Origin: Siphonodentalium dalli
Lineage: Eukaryota; Mollusca; Scaphopoda; Gadilida; Siphonodentaliidae
NCBI GenBank assembly: GCA_032622095.1
Contig: CP136067.1
Span: 136,589,990-136,653,989 of the forward strand
Direction: 5' to 3'
DNA: 64,000 bases
In this document: in pieces, positions 1 to 11,759 of the stretch
Numbering within the stretch: the stretch's first letter is position 1
Layout: every line of letters starts with the position of its first letter
Translations under genes and position numbers: made by a program
Notes under the pieces: model-generated
Database searches by the model: none
What the model saw: only the letters and a program-made list of their open reading frames with translations
What the model was told of the DNA's origin: nothing

Positions 1-1026
1 AGGAAGACTGTGAAGTCGGATGTCAAAAACAACTATGACCAAGATAAGGACTTTTTCATCTCCTTCTTCAATGCATACCTGATTGAAGCACTTTCAGAAT
101 ATTTTGGTTTGGTTACTTTACTTGACAATCCAACAAAGCATGTTCCACCAACAGAGGCTACTGATGACCAATTAAAGGATTGGCTTGATATTACCATGGG
201 AGAATTTATCGAAGAGTTTGTTTGGGGAAGAAAATCTGGAGCCACCTTCATTTCACCAGAGGGAACATATGAAACTGTTCTAAAAAATGTTGTGTTGCCA
301 TTACCTGATGGGAAAACATACAAATTCACCATGCAGCAAAAGATATGGAAGAAACTTCCAAAGTCTAAAGAAAGCCATGATAATGTCCAAATTTATGCTC
401 AAACTGTTCTAGAATTAGGTCTCCTATTCTTGCAATTTTTAGATATTATTCACTCTCCAGACAGAGACAGACTGATAGTGACATCTAAGTTCATGATGAA
501 GACATTCAAAGCCTCAAATAACCTCAGCAAATATGCATTGGAAATTGCACGATTTTTATCCCACCAACAAGCTTCATATAGTTTAAAGGTAGCCCACCAA
601 TCATTATATGGATTGTTTGTGAACACGCAGGGCAAACTCAACACAAGTATTCCTGTGGATTTAAGGATGGAGCACTTAGTGAAGCAACTGAAAAAATTAT
701 ACAGGGCAGCAGGGTCGAATATATCAGAAGAAAACATCAGCCGAAAAGTTAAGGCTATTGTTGGTGTCACAGAAATTTCAGAGAACTTTGACGAAATGGG
801 ATATGTTGTTGTTCGAGCACATTCGCACAAATTCAAATCGGCACATGATGATGAATTATTACTTATAGAAGGCTTACGGACAGTCAGACCATTTATGACG
901 AATTTAGGCCGTAAATTCAAAGGTTTTGAGAACATGATGCCAATATTATCATTGATAAATAATGAACATTATGCTGCTTGGATAAAGCGTCACAAATATG
1001 TACTGTCATTCGAAGCTGGGAAGTAA
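1..1026 (+). CDS. DUF6589-like protein, C-terminal part (partial at left edge)
   Basis: The reading frame is open from the first base (AGG AAG ACT GTG...) to a TAA at 1024-1026, so the start lies outside the window and about 341 residues are seen. No signal peptide or membrane segment is visible. The last third (about residues 218-330) has a pattern I associate with DUF6589: 'PVDLRMEHLVKQLKKLYRAA', then 'GSNISEENISRKVKAI', then a C-terminal 'FENMMPILSL'. DUF6589 occurs in metazoan and fungal multicopy proteins, often transposon-linked, and its biochemical role is not known to me. The gene converges on the RecQ-like helicase on the other strand with 600 bp between the stops, and an AATAAA lies 267 bp downstream. 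The family call is from memory of the pattern, not from a search. The long open frame itself is certain. Confidence 0.6.
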   Translation, partial: RKTVKSDVKNNYDQDKDFFISFFNAYLIEALSEYFGLVTLLDNPTKHVPPTEATDDQLKDWLDITMGEFIEEFVWGRKSGATFISPEGTYETVLKNVVLPLPDGKTYKFTMQQKIWKKLPKSKESHDNVQIYAQTVLELGLLFLQFLDIIHSPDRDRLIVTSKFMMKTFKASNNLSKYALEIARFLSHQQASYSLKVAHQSLYGLFVNTQGKLNTSIPVDLRMEHLVKQLKKLYRAAGSNISEENISRKVKAIVGVTEISENFDEMGYVVVRAHSHKFKSAHDDELLLIEGLRTVRPFMTNLGRKFKGFENMMPILSLINNEHYAAWIKRHKYVLSFEAGK

Positions 1027-1292
1027 TCAGGATATGACTTATGACAGTTTAAAGCAACATACTTTATTCATTTTCAAAAACAATCATGATTCAGGATTTG
1101 GTAATTGGAATCACAATATTGAATCCATTCTTGGACATTTACTATGTTCGGTTATACACATGTAAAAAAAAAAAAATTTGGACAAGCTATTTCCTTTTCA
1201 CCCTTTGAAGAGTAAAATGACATACATGTATATCATAAACATAATGTGACATGTCGTATCAAGAAGTGTCAATTTTAAGTAGACATAACTTC

Positions 1293-1298
1293 AATAAA
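1293..1298 (+). terminator. candidate poly(A) signal of the DUF6589-like gene
   Basis: AATAAA, 267 bp after the stop at 1026. The 1027-1626 spacer is otherwise AT-rich with no coding sign. The motif is common by chance in DNA this AT-rich. Confidence 0.3.
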
Positions 1299-1626
1299 TC
1301 ATCTGATTTATAAGTATTTTGTATATGTGACTTGCAGATTAATATATAATGTCTCAATGATAAGTACCATAGCTTGTGATAGCACACACAAACTGAAAAT
1401 ACTCATCAATTTAAAAACATTATTGGACATTACGACTCAAATTTGTAAGTAATTGTTGCTATGATATGTTTAACTTACTCATGACATTACAGTATATGGC
1501 ATTTTAAATACTCTCCAAAGGGTTAACTCACATTTTACTACTGAGTGTATAAATCTTAATTGTGTGTGTTGCGCATAACCAGTCCACCCACCAAACAGAA
1601 GTCACAAATACAAATAAGAATTGGAA

Positions 1627-4600
1627 TCATGAATCAGTAATACACTTGATGAGTGTAAACAGAGAATCTGCTACAATCTGAGGCAGATGGAATGTAGTCA
1701 TGCAGTGGTCTGCTGACTTCACAAATTCCATGCACTCTGATAGAGCATGTACAGTATGTTCATCTAAACACAAGAAACAAATTCCAGTACTATCAGCCTC
1801 TATGTATAACTCTACAGCAGAGACAAAATCTGCCCTTTGTTCGACATTCACTCTAGTGTGTGTCACATCTGATGGGTGTTGTATACAAATGTCACAGCAA
1901 GAAGGTACATCATTAGACTGAGTTTCGAAATAGTGTGAAATAAACACTCGCCGGCAGTCCGTAGAGTTGCAAAACTCTTTCATCTCCTTGTCAACATGCC
2001 TCTGTCCTAAATCTGTGGCATTGTAGAACAGCTGAGCTTCTGCTGACGCCCCATCTCTGCCAGCACGTCCGACTTCCTGCACATATGCTAAAATCAGAAT
2101 GAAAGCCACTGATTAAAGAAATCGTCATGTCCGTGTTAAAGGTACTCAATCCGATTTGATGGTCCCCATATAACCAGATTACAACAACTACATTTTTAGA
2201 AATGCACTTCAGTTATCAGAATCGATTAATTGCCCAAAAATAATGCTAACCACTGTCAACTATAGTATAAAATTGCTAGAAACATATTATTTATCAACAT
2301 GCTGTTTGACGAAATATGGCCTTATTATCAACACAAAACCTCTTGATTTTAGAGTTATCCATCTTCATCTGGAATTTGATCCCAAACCATCGGCTCATCG
2401 ACTTTTTACTGGGCCACTAATAAGTCTTGATGGTGAAAAATAATAGATTTCAAAAATCGATATCTGATAACTCAGACCTTTGATAGGTGGGTTCCTCGAC
2501 TCGAATAAAATATTGTTTACCCCGAAAGCAAATAAATAGTAATTGAGGGGCACTTAATTGGATTATGCATCTTTAAACTGTTCTATCTCTTGTTTTTTAT
2601 TTTTTTGTTCAAGTCAAGTTCAAAGCCTTGCGACACCAGTTCACATATGTCCATTCGGGTTTGTAAGTTAATATATAACTTATATGATATATATAAGTTA
2701 TACATTAACTCACAAATCTGGATTGGATGGGGATATTAGTCCAGTGCATTTATGGTTTTACCCAGAACTAATTGCAACAGATTTTTTTTTTGCTGGAATT
2801 GGTACATATACCCTCCATAAACAACATACTAAAAATCGGCAAAAATCGGAAAAAGGGAAATTAGTGAATTTCGTGAAAAAAAATTGAGAAAATTTGGTCA
2901 AATCATCAATTTATGGGTTTTCATGAATGTATATAAAAAATTCAAATTCACAAGTCCTACAAATATCATGCATATTTTGTCGAACACATTTTCCTGAATC
3001 CAGAACTGGAAACCATTCCCAGATTCCTTAAGTATTTTTCGAGTTGTGTGCCTTCAAAAACGCGAGTTTACCTGATTTCGGAGCCTTAATTTCGCAGAAT
3101 GAGCCAAATGCTGTATTATATGGTTAATTATTTTTAAAACTAGAGCAAAATTAATTACTTTTACACTGTTTTAGTAATTTCCTCACCAGATAAAACACAA
3201 AATATGATTAATATGTGCATCTATGAATAAGGAGAATAAAATATTCTCAAACAAAATGTGTGTTCCATTGTATGGACTTAACCAAATTTGCCTTGACACA
3301 GAACTCGTGTGATGAAATGCCATATTTGAGGTCATGTAACTCAATAAATTAATATCCATATGCTCTGCTTTTCTCATAACATTTTGAGAATACTAGACTG
3401 AACAAATTGTGAAGGAATTTCCAAATACATTGGTGAAGAAAATAAAATTATGGTCCTATGAACTCTTAGTCTAGCCTCTTTTCCGAAAATGCAATTGTGG
3501 GACGTTTTTGTCAATTTTAAAAGGATGTTAGGCATATACAGAAAAATTAACGAAAGTTTATTGTTTAAAATTATGTGATCTGTCCTCTTAAATCATTTTT
3601 TTGTTGAGAAAATAGCATTTCAATGGCTATACCAATGAATTTCACTGGATTTCACTCATCATTGTGGAAACATACTCCAAATTTTAACGGCAGAAAAATG
3701 GGGTAGGGGAAAGCATATCAACAAAATAATGTATTAAGCAGTTTTATAATGCAACAGGAATGTACACAAACTGGAAGAAAACAACATTGTGTCTGAAATG
3801 GCTGTAATTTGGTGATAAGATTGCATTTTGTGATTTTCCCTACCCCTATACCAACGTTAAAATTTGGAGTCAGTTTCCTGAAAAATGAAAGAAATCAAGT
3901 GAAATACTATGGCATAACCAATGTAAGGCTAATTTTTTATCACTAAATTGTTGTGGGAGGAAAGTTCAAATAATTTTACACATTAAAACACCCATTGTTT
4001 TTTGTTTTTATGGCCCAAAACCTTTTAGATTGGACAAAAATGCCTCAAACTGGCATCTTTGGAAACAAGCTAAAACTAAGTATTCAAAGGGCCATAAGTT
4101 GATTTTCTTAAATAATGTCCTGTTAATACCTTTACATTTTGTTCAATCCAACATACTTAAAAGGTTATAACAAAAGCATGGCATATGGGTATTAAATTAT
4201 TGAGTTACATGACCTCAAATATTGCATTTCATCACACACGTTCAGTGTCGGAGGCAAAATTGGCCAGGTCCATACAATGGAACACACATTTTGTTTGAGA
4301 ATATAATCTTCTTCTTAATTATAGATACACATATTAATCATATTTCGTGTTTAATCTAGTGAGGAAATTACTATAACACTGAAAAATCCCTTCAGTTTGC
4401 TCTAGTGTTTTTAATAATTAATCACAAATAAGGCATTTTGGCTCATTCTTCGATATTGAGGCCCCGAAAATGGGCCGAAATCAGGTAAACTCGCGTTTTT
4501 GAAGGCACACAACTCGAAAAATACGTAATGAATCTGGGACTGGTTTTCAGTACTGGGTCAGGAAATTGAGGTCGACACAATACGCATACCATTTGTAGGA

Positions 4601-6294
4601 TTTGTGAATTTGATTGTTCTTATATGCATCCATGAAAATCCATAAATTGATGATTTGACCAAATTTCCACAAATTTATTTCACGAAATTCACCAATTTTC
4701 CTTTTTCCGATTTTTGCCGATTTTTAATATGTTGTTTATGGAGGGTTTGCGTACTTATTCCAGCAAAAAAAAATTCTGTTGCAATTAGTTCCGGGTGTGG
4801 CATTTTTTTCTCATAAATGCACTGGACTATATGTCAATGGCTGTGTCAAGGCTTTGAATTTGACTTACCAAACAATTTTTTTTAAATAGAACATTTTAGC
4901 ACTGACGCGATAAAATGCTGTAATGGTACAAATGATTCAGACAATAAAATGTGCACAAGTAAAATATTCAGCTGTATTTGTTATGAGATTACCTTCAAGA
5001 GTTGATGGAGGCCCTGCATGTACAACCTTCTTAACGTTTCTCAAATCACATCCCATTCCCAGAGCAATTGTGGAGAAGATCAATCTGATTGGAGAATTCT
5101 CCCTATCCAACACCTTCAGGATGTCATCATTAACCTGTAAAATCATTCAATGTGGTCAGAGATAATAATCAAAGTACATGTCAAGTTTTATTTTATATCA
5201 ATGTAGTTTGTAGGCTGAAAATACATGCATTTAAAAATTAAATGTGGGCTAAATATTTTCTATTTTAAACAAACCTTAAAAAGAATTATTACACTTCATA
5301 ATAAAATACAATGAACTACTACATGTATTGTCCATCTCATAATGATAACTAATAGATGTATAATATCATTTATTTATTTCTGCACCATGTACATTAGTTA
5401 ACAACTTACCTCTTTAGGTTTCTGTGAGTGAAACTGAACAACCCGTGGTACCATCTTATTGTCCTGGTTGCTCCAAAATCTTTGGCCGAGAATGTGCCTC
5501 GCTAAAAGAATCCCATGCTTGCACCACTGTAGTTTACTGTAGACCACAGTTAGGAGCATATTTTCTGGGTCTGCATACAGATCCATAAGCAGTGGCTTAA
5601 ACACATAGTCATATGAATCCTCTACAGGAGCTGGTGTTCTCTTTCTTACCATCAGCATTATATTATCGTTAATGGTAAATGATGACCGTATGTATATTAT
5701 GTTGTCCATCCCAAGCTGTCTGACAATTTGTAACTGAGAACTTTGACTTGCTGTTGCGGTAATGGCAAAGAAATGAATATCAGAACTGAGGTGAGCCCGA
5801 AGCTCGTTTATTGCTTTATAATCCTTTCGGAACTCGAGCCCCCACTCCAAAACACAGTGAGCCTCATCAACAATCACATATGTCCTGTCAACATTCTTTG
5901 TAATATTTCCAAGAATTGACGAGTGTTCGAGGACGTGTTCTGGATGACCAATATAGAATGTTGATGATGGGACTTGCTGGTTTGGTTGGAGACTAACTAT
6001 TTCTGTTCCAAGTTTCTGGCACTCTTGATTTATTAGACTGTTCAGTGGCACGATTATAATAACTTTGCAGGTTTTCGATTCCATTAGTCTTGTATATATT
6101 GGCAATATTTCATAGATCAATGATTTCCCATAACCAGTAGGAAGTGTCGCCATCACATCACCTTTGAGTAGAGATGACAAACATTGTAACTGTTTTGGTT
6201 TCAGGAAGTTGAAAGCTGTCTTGAATGAACAATTGTATTCTGACAGAGCCAGCTTTGACAGCAAGGATTTCTCGATAGTTTGTGATACTGCCAT
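1627..6294 (-). CDS. RecQ-like SF2 DNA helicase, three exons, 495 residues
   Basis: Exons (minus strand) are 6294-5410, 5134-4993 and 2087-1627; together 1488 nt, an exact multiple of three. Donors are GAG|GTAAGT (5410) and GAAG|GTAATC (4993); acceptors are TTTTACAG| (5134) and GATTTTAG| (2087). The joined protein has the RecQ motifs in order: Q-like KPKQ (32-35), Walker A PTGYGKS (52-58), DEAH (143-146) followed by the RecQ aromatic loop CVLEWGLEFRKDY, motif III ITATAS, motif V STIALGMG and motif VI QEVGRAGRDG, whose codons span the last splice. A RecQ zinc cluster follows (Cys382, Cys387 with CRR, Cys406/407, Cys410). It ends shortly after, with no winged-helix RQC or HRDC domain, so it is shorter than cellular RecQ1, BLM or WRN. 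It would unwind DNA 3'-5' using ATP. TTTTCAG lies just before the ATG, so an upstream exon or 5' UTR intron is possible. Multicopy short RecQ-like genes are common in marine invertebrates and may be transposon-borne. Confidence 0.88.
2136..2576 (+). mobile_element. Repeat family R1 copy a: ~440 bp TIR element in RecQ intron 2
   Basis: The ends are inverted: TTAAAGGTACTCAATCCGAT on the left, and the complement of ...ATAATCC...GCATCTTTAA on the right. It lies 48 bp upstream of RecQ exon 3. A second copy (37951-41345) is split by a LINE, and a partial inverted copy lies at 28785-28927. There is no coding capacity, so it is a non-autonomous DNA element. Confidence 0.72.
2577..4905. mobile_element. 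2.3 kb foldback element (long inverted repeat) in RecQ intron 2
   Basis: The left arm (about 2577-3715) and right arm (about 3830-4905) are reverse complements over more than 1 kb, with roughly 115 bp between them. Landmarks shared in inverted order: CTCCATAAACAACATA (2814/4735 region), the ATCGGCAAAAATCGGAAAAA block, GTTTACCTGATTTCGG, and CTCCAAATTTTAACG near the centre. The left arm carries an extra ~70 bp with its own small hairpin (2665-2712). With R1a it accounts for all but about 135 bp of the 2905 bp intron. No protein is encoded. Confidence 0.85.
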
Positions 6295-6955
6295 TCTGAA
6301 AATTTATTAAAAGAGAAATTACATAAAATTCTCCATGAGTTACATATCAATCATGAACCAGGGTTCATCAGTGGGTTGTATATAGCATGTGTTCTTAATG
6401 CATTTAAAACAACATTTTGTTTTGAACTAATATTGACTAGGCAAGTGCATATACCAAGTCTGATAATAAGCAACCTGATATTTGAAAATTGAGTTTCCCA
6501 GTGGGTGAATTTCGTCGCACGTTATCTCAAACAAAAATTAAACTGAAAAAGAGAAAATTGTATATAATTATTAAATTTTGCCTCTGAACCTAATATGATA
6601 TCTGATCTGGGTAGGGCCAGATATTCTTACCACAATAAATATGTGGGAATAATGAAAGCCGTCAGGACTCATTATGGTGTATTTTAGACTAGCTTGCCGC
6701 GAATGAAGTTTTATGTTACTAGAACTATCTATGTTCTTAAAATTATTGGCCCTATCCAAGGCATCATATACAAGGACAGACAATATTAGTATTTATTATA
6801 AATTTAATGTAAATTAATTTATATCGCAATGTATCTGCAGTGGCTCTTTTTTATACTATACAGATTATATCCTGCGGCCATTACAACTAAATTAATATTA
6901 TAATAATTTCTCATAATAACCATGCGCTCTAAAGTTTATAGTTTAGAACACCAGC
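6295..6955. other. RecQ upstream region, no gene seen
   Basis: AT-rich sequence on the 5' side of the RecQ-like gene. No convincing TATA box, exon or repeat is visible. A short upstream exon cannot be excluded because TTTTCAG precedes the ATG at 6294. Confidence 0.4.
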
Positions 6956-7029
6956 GGTTTCCAGTCAGATTCGAACTGACAATCCCCTCAGCATAAACTG
7001 AGGTGCACTCACCAATGTGCTGTAGAAAC
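6956..7029 (-). tRNA. tRNA-like sequence, probably pseudogene or SINE head
   Basis: The minus strand folds as a near-complete cloverleaf of 74 nt. The acceptor GTTTCTA pairs with TGGAAAC (one T-G pair). The D arm is GCAC-ATTGGTGA-GTGC and the T arm GTCAG-TTCGAAT-CTGAC, with a B-box-like GTTCGAATC. The anticodon arm is non-canonical (CCTCAG-TTTATG-CTGAGG: a six-base loop, or eight with a five-base stem), so no anticodon can be assigned. A functional tRNA is therefore unlikely; a decayed tRNA or the head of a tRNA-derived SINE fits better. Confidence 0.45.
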
Positions 7030-8840
7030 TGATATAAAGCTGGCATTGAAAAACTAAAAACACTAGAGCTCCGGGTGGAGACACATTCATGGGCAGGGAC
7101 GCTGATATGCATTGGGAAATATGTTTTTTCTTCAATTTTCGTGTCTATATAGGCCCACTATATGGGAAACAGGCCACCAGTAACCCTTAATTCTTATGTA
7201 AATGTATTTTAAATTATATACATGTATGTAAGGTTAATAGTGAACAAATATGAGTTAATTTCAGTGTAGGAAAAAGATTGCATCACTCATTTTATCCAGC
7301 CCCAACACAGCCACCCCCCTGTATTGTGCCTGGGGAAAATATGCTTTTCAAACTAACCATATAATTGTGGCGTTTTGAGTCCTGTAGAGGTGTTTGTCGG
7401 GTTGGTGTAGAAAATTCCTAGTTTAGCCCAAACAGACCCATTATCAGTGTTTGAGTCTGTGCCACACATGAATATAAACAAAAAATTCCTAGTAATCAGG
7501 TGAAAATTATGACAAATCAAACAACCAGCATGTAAAGTATAGTTTACAAATGGTTTGTGACATCTTATTGTGTGATAGGGTTTGAAATATACGATATGGG
7601 CCAATAAATTTGAACACGGCAGCGTAAATACTTAAAATAGACATACACGGTATTGCGCGAAATCAGGCAATGGCTGCACTTGATCGCACGATTTTGTATA
7701 ATTTTATTGTCGCTACAAAGCGGAGAATGGCGCAAATCATATAAATGTATATTTTTGCACAATGCGATGACAATTTCGGCAACAATTAGTCATAAAAGTA
7801 GTAATTAAATCAGTATTTACAGTTGGCACGTTTTTGTGATCGCCGCCGACCACGTGTATGGTTTGTTATTGTTTACAATTTCAGCCTGTACCTGACTCTA
7901 TCGGTAGATTGAGTCAGGGTACGAGACTAGGCTGGCCGTCCATCTTACGTTTTCATAGGATACAAATTGATCGGATTTTAGGTAAGTGAAACTAATTAGT
8001 CATCAATTGAAGTGATTTATCATTATGAACAGACTGTTACTAGTAAAATACTTAATCGAGCTACAATTAAAAATGCACGACTTATCCTGTTTTATTCAAA
8101 TGAAATTTGATAGTAAATCGGCCTAATTTTGTTTCCGTTAAATATTTCAGAAAATGGAATCCGTCATTGATAAATGAACATTTTTTTGGTCAAAATAGTA
8201 ACTTCTGACGGACTATGATTATATGGCATTTATGAATCATATATAAAGGTAGCCCTACACAATATTCCCAACTGTGTTCCAAACTGCAATAACGATTTTT
8301 AATGAATTATAAATTGGCCTAAATTTGATGCTTCATAAAAGGAAAAACTGTCCGGGAATGGCTATTTTCGTCTGCAAAATCAAATTCTGCCATAAATGCA
8401 GTGTATTGTCGGTCGACATTAATATGACAATAGTTGGAATATTAAAAGGTCCCAGTTATTAAAAATATACATGTAGCTTATGGGCAATTCCACGACGGAG
8501 AATGAAAGTTGTGAAAAAATTAAATCTTGAATATTGACTAAACAATTTGAAAATCTGATAGTTATGGTATTCAAGTTATTGAAAACAGTTTTTCTCTCTC
8601 TCATATTCATCATTTTAGTGCTGAAAACTTATGCCATTGTTAACCCACATGTGCTACTGAAAGTTTTGCCAAAAGTGGCTTGTAAGTAATTGAGCAAATA
8701 GTAACAATTATTTAAGATTGGCTTATAGTATTTCAGTATTTAAATAGGTCGATGCACGCTATAACACATTTTGGGGTTTATATTTCTGTGACTGATGTCC
8801 ATTTGGGGAAAAATATTTTTCAGAAATCTACATACTATAT
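7030..8840. other. non-coding stretch, nothing strong
   Basis: No exon with splice support is seen. A short imperfect hairpin sits at about 7886-7933 (GTACC-TGACTC ... GAGTCA-GGGTAC with outer AGCCT/AGGCT), and a CACGTG word at about 7851. The rest is AT-rich and featureless. Confidence 0.4.
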
Positions 8841-11621
8841 GTAATGTCAGTCACGAAAATACTACCTTTTTTGGTATAAAACAATATTGCATGACAATAT
8901 AACAACCATATCTTAGAGACGCTCAATATACCTGAGCCTCAATGTCTGTGTTCAAAATAAGCACCATTGGATATCTAAGTTGACCGCTAGCAAGAGTTGA
9001 AATATGTAATGTCAGTCACACGTAATGTCAGTCACGGCATGTAATGTCAGTCACGTTTTGCAATTTGTTCCTATTCTGGTAGATGACATAAAAATATTGT
9101 AAGAAAACATACTACATGTTTTAATTGGATTTGTAAACATATGCAGTTCCATATAAGTGCATCTACTCTCTGTTCTCATGATGTACATGTACCGGTATGT
9201 GAGCATTGAATGCACGGTATGTGTAGCGGTATTTCATATAAGAAATGTTTCAGAACATGGATGGCGAGTGAATAAGTCGTACACGTCGCACTTATCTCCT
9301 GAGATGTGTTTTTGAGATTTTAACATATGAAGTTTCTGTTATGGTCAGTGCTGGGAAGTTCTGGAAATGGCCTTCACGTGAAGACAAGCTTATATATCAA
9401 CGGGAAGACATATGCAAGAAACTGAATGGCCCAGTTGTTGTTAATTCACGTGGGAATTTTGATTTCCCAGCAAATAGTTAAATGCATGGTATATATATGA
9501 TGACACAGTGCAGTTCTTTGTTCAATATTATTTAGTGCGAATGGATGTACTGTGATATTACAGAGCTCTGATTCTTAATTGGCAGTACTATTTATTCAGT
9601 GATTGGTTTAATGTTCTTATCTCCGAATAAACAAACTATCAATAAAATTCAATATCATGATCATTGGTACACAATTGTGAATATAATTCACCATTGGTCT
9701 ATTCTAAAAAGAAGTATGCAAAGTCTGAGCTGCTAACCGGTATATATTTGGTGTCAATAGGCAACCGTGTGTCTTTTAACGCCCCAATATCTATCACAGT
9801 AATTACATATACTAAAGTTCTTCTTATCACAATAGGGATGTTTATTGAGAAACTTCTAACTTCTCCCTTCAAGCATTCATAAACTTAAATTAGCTATGGA
9901 TGTGGTGGAAAATATGCGACAAATTGTTTGACGTGTAAAGTTAGAAGTTTTTCAATCTAAACTTCCCTAATATTTCCAGTAAAATCCTGCTGTTTGCATG
10001 AAAAAAAAACTACTACAAATGGGGCTGCAACGATTCATCATGATTTCAATGCATCGCAATTTAGTCAGTGCATCGCATCGTAAATGTCTGAAGTGATAAA
10101 TCACGATTTATGAAAGGCACACTTTTGAATAAAAACTCATCAAATGCTTTCTAACAACACTCAAGAATTCAGTTTCTCAACATTTATTTCCAAGAGTGAC
10201 ATCAATTTCATCAATGAGAAAGAGAAAGTTAGTAGGCAATTTACCCTTCCTAATTGCATGAATCAGATTGGTTACCATTTGGGCAATGAGCAACTTGATC
10301 CCTACAATGAGCCTGAACAAGGCTGAATTAATTCATAGATATACATGTAGTGACAACTAGCAATTGTGCATCGTGGTTCACACCCCATCGAAGCATAAAC
10401 ATTGGGATGTGCATTGCAACGTGAACTTCCGCATTGTTACAGCCCAAACTACAAGTGGGCTGAAAATTATCAGCTAGGTTATATATTCAGAAATTCATGT
10501 TCCCAGGTATAATAAACAGTGTGCTCAGACTTTTGTTGTGGTAATGAGTTGTTCAACTTCTACGAGAAAGTCCCAGTATTATGTTATCATATTTCTCGGG
10601 AGGCTGCCATTCAATGACGATCCTTATCCACTTATTTATTTATTCAACTTGTATAAAATCAAAATATATCTCACTAAATACTGGTAAACAAACTGTACCA
10701 GGGAAATTTCAACACAGATTTGATGTGAAATATCCAACTGAAATGTCATATGCATGAAATATTTGTTGAAAATGTTTGCCAAAGTATAAGACAACTACGC
10801 AAATCACCTCCCATTTTCCTGGTCTCCGAACGCTATTGTCTGAAAAACTTGTGCAAAAGGTAATTGAGAATTTGTTCATAGGCTAATGTTTTGCACAAAT
10901 TTAATCAAATAATATCAGTCACAGACATTAGTCTATTCATAATATTTTTTTGAAATTCCAACTATAATAATTGAAAAAGGTGTTCATATTAAATTATTTG
11001 AATGTAAAACAACTTAAATTTGAAATCTAGTTACGATGTATCTTGGATAATTTTGTGTAATGTCAGTCACGCTTACATTAGCCAATGTCATGTTCATGTG
11101 CTGTATATGGTAATAAAATATATTAAATGCATTTAAACCCCATAAAATATGACTTTAGGGCACTAATTACTCATTTGGATCAGAAACTGTTGGAAATAGT
11201 TGATATATTTCATAGCGTAATGTCAGTCACGAAATTAGTGTAATGTCAGTCACGCATAATTTGGACAACAACAAATATTTAATTATAGTTCTAAGCTTAA
11301 ATTTTGCTTTTACATTATCTTGAAATATCTACCATGAAAAATTAACAAAGAAAAACATATGAGTTTCTGTAAATTTAAGACAAATTTAATTTGAAAACAA
11401 GTTGGCAATGTGCCTTGATATTTTCATGTAATGTCAGTCACGCTAACATTGAACGATGCCATTTTATCATCGCTTGACTAAATTCAGAATAATGCACATT
11501 TTTGGGTGCACCCTGGCACAAGCCAACATCACACATAGAAATAAGATTATATATTTATACATGTTGCTGGTATCACCACAATGAATCTGGAAAAAGTTCT
11601 TTGAATGTAATGTCAGTCACA
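8841..11621 (+). repeat. dispersed array of the 15-mer GTAATGTCAGTCACG
   Basis: Exact copies start at 8841, 9022, 9041, 11057, 11217, 11240 and 11428. Copies ending in A start at 9006 and 11607, and a copy with more mismatches at 10909 (ATAATATCAGTCACA). All are on the plus strand. Single-step intervals are 165, 148, 160, 188 and 179 bp, with close neighbours 16-23 bp apart. Flanks after 11057 and 11428 are related but strongly diverged, while the 15-mer is intact. No gene is seen here, and 9056-10908 is otherwise unremarkable. Function is unknown; a conserved protein-binding box in a decayed satellite is one reading. Confidence 0.85.
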
Positions 11622-11759
11622 TGGAATTGCCCTTATAAGGAAATTGTCAGTTATGATCAGTTATACCGGTACTTCATACCATTATTCTAACAAATGTCAA
11701 CCTGATAGAATTCCCACAATCTCTTTAATATTGTCATGCCATGGCCAATTTAACACTAA

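Noticed and set aside
450-935. 161-codon minus-strand frame under the DUF6589-like gene
   Set aside because: Shadow of the longer plus-strand frame, which has the coherent protein.
8841-11621. CRISPR-like array
   Set aside because: The word is only 15 bp, spacing is irregular and long, and the sequence is clearly eukaryotic.
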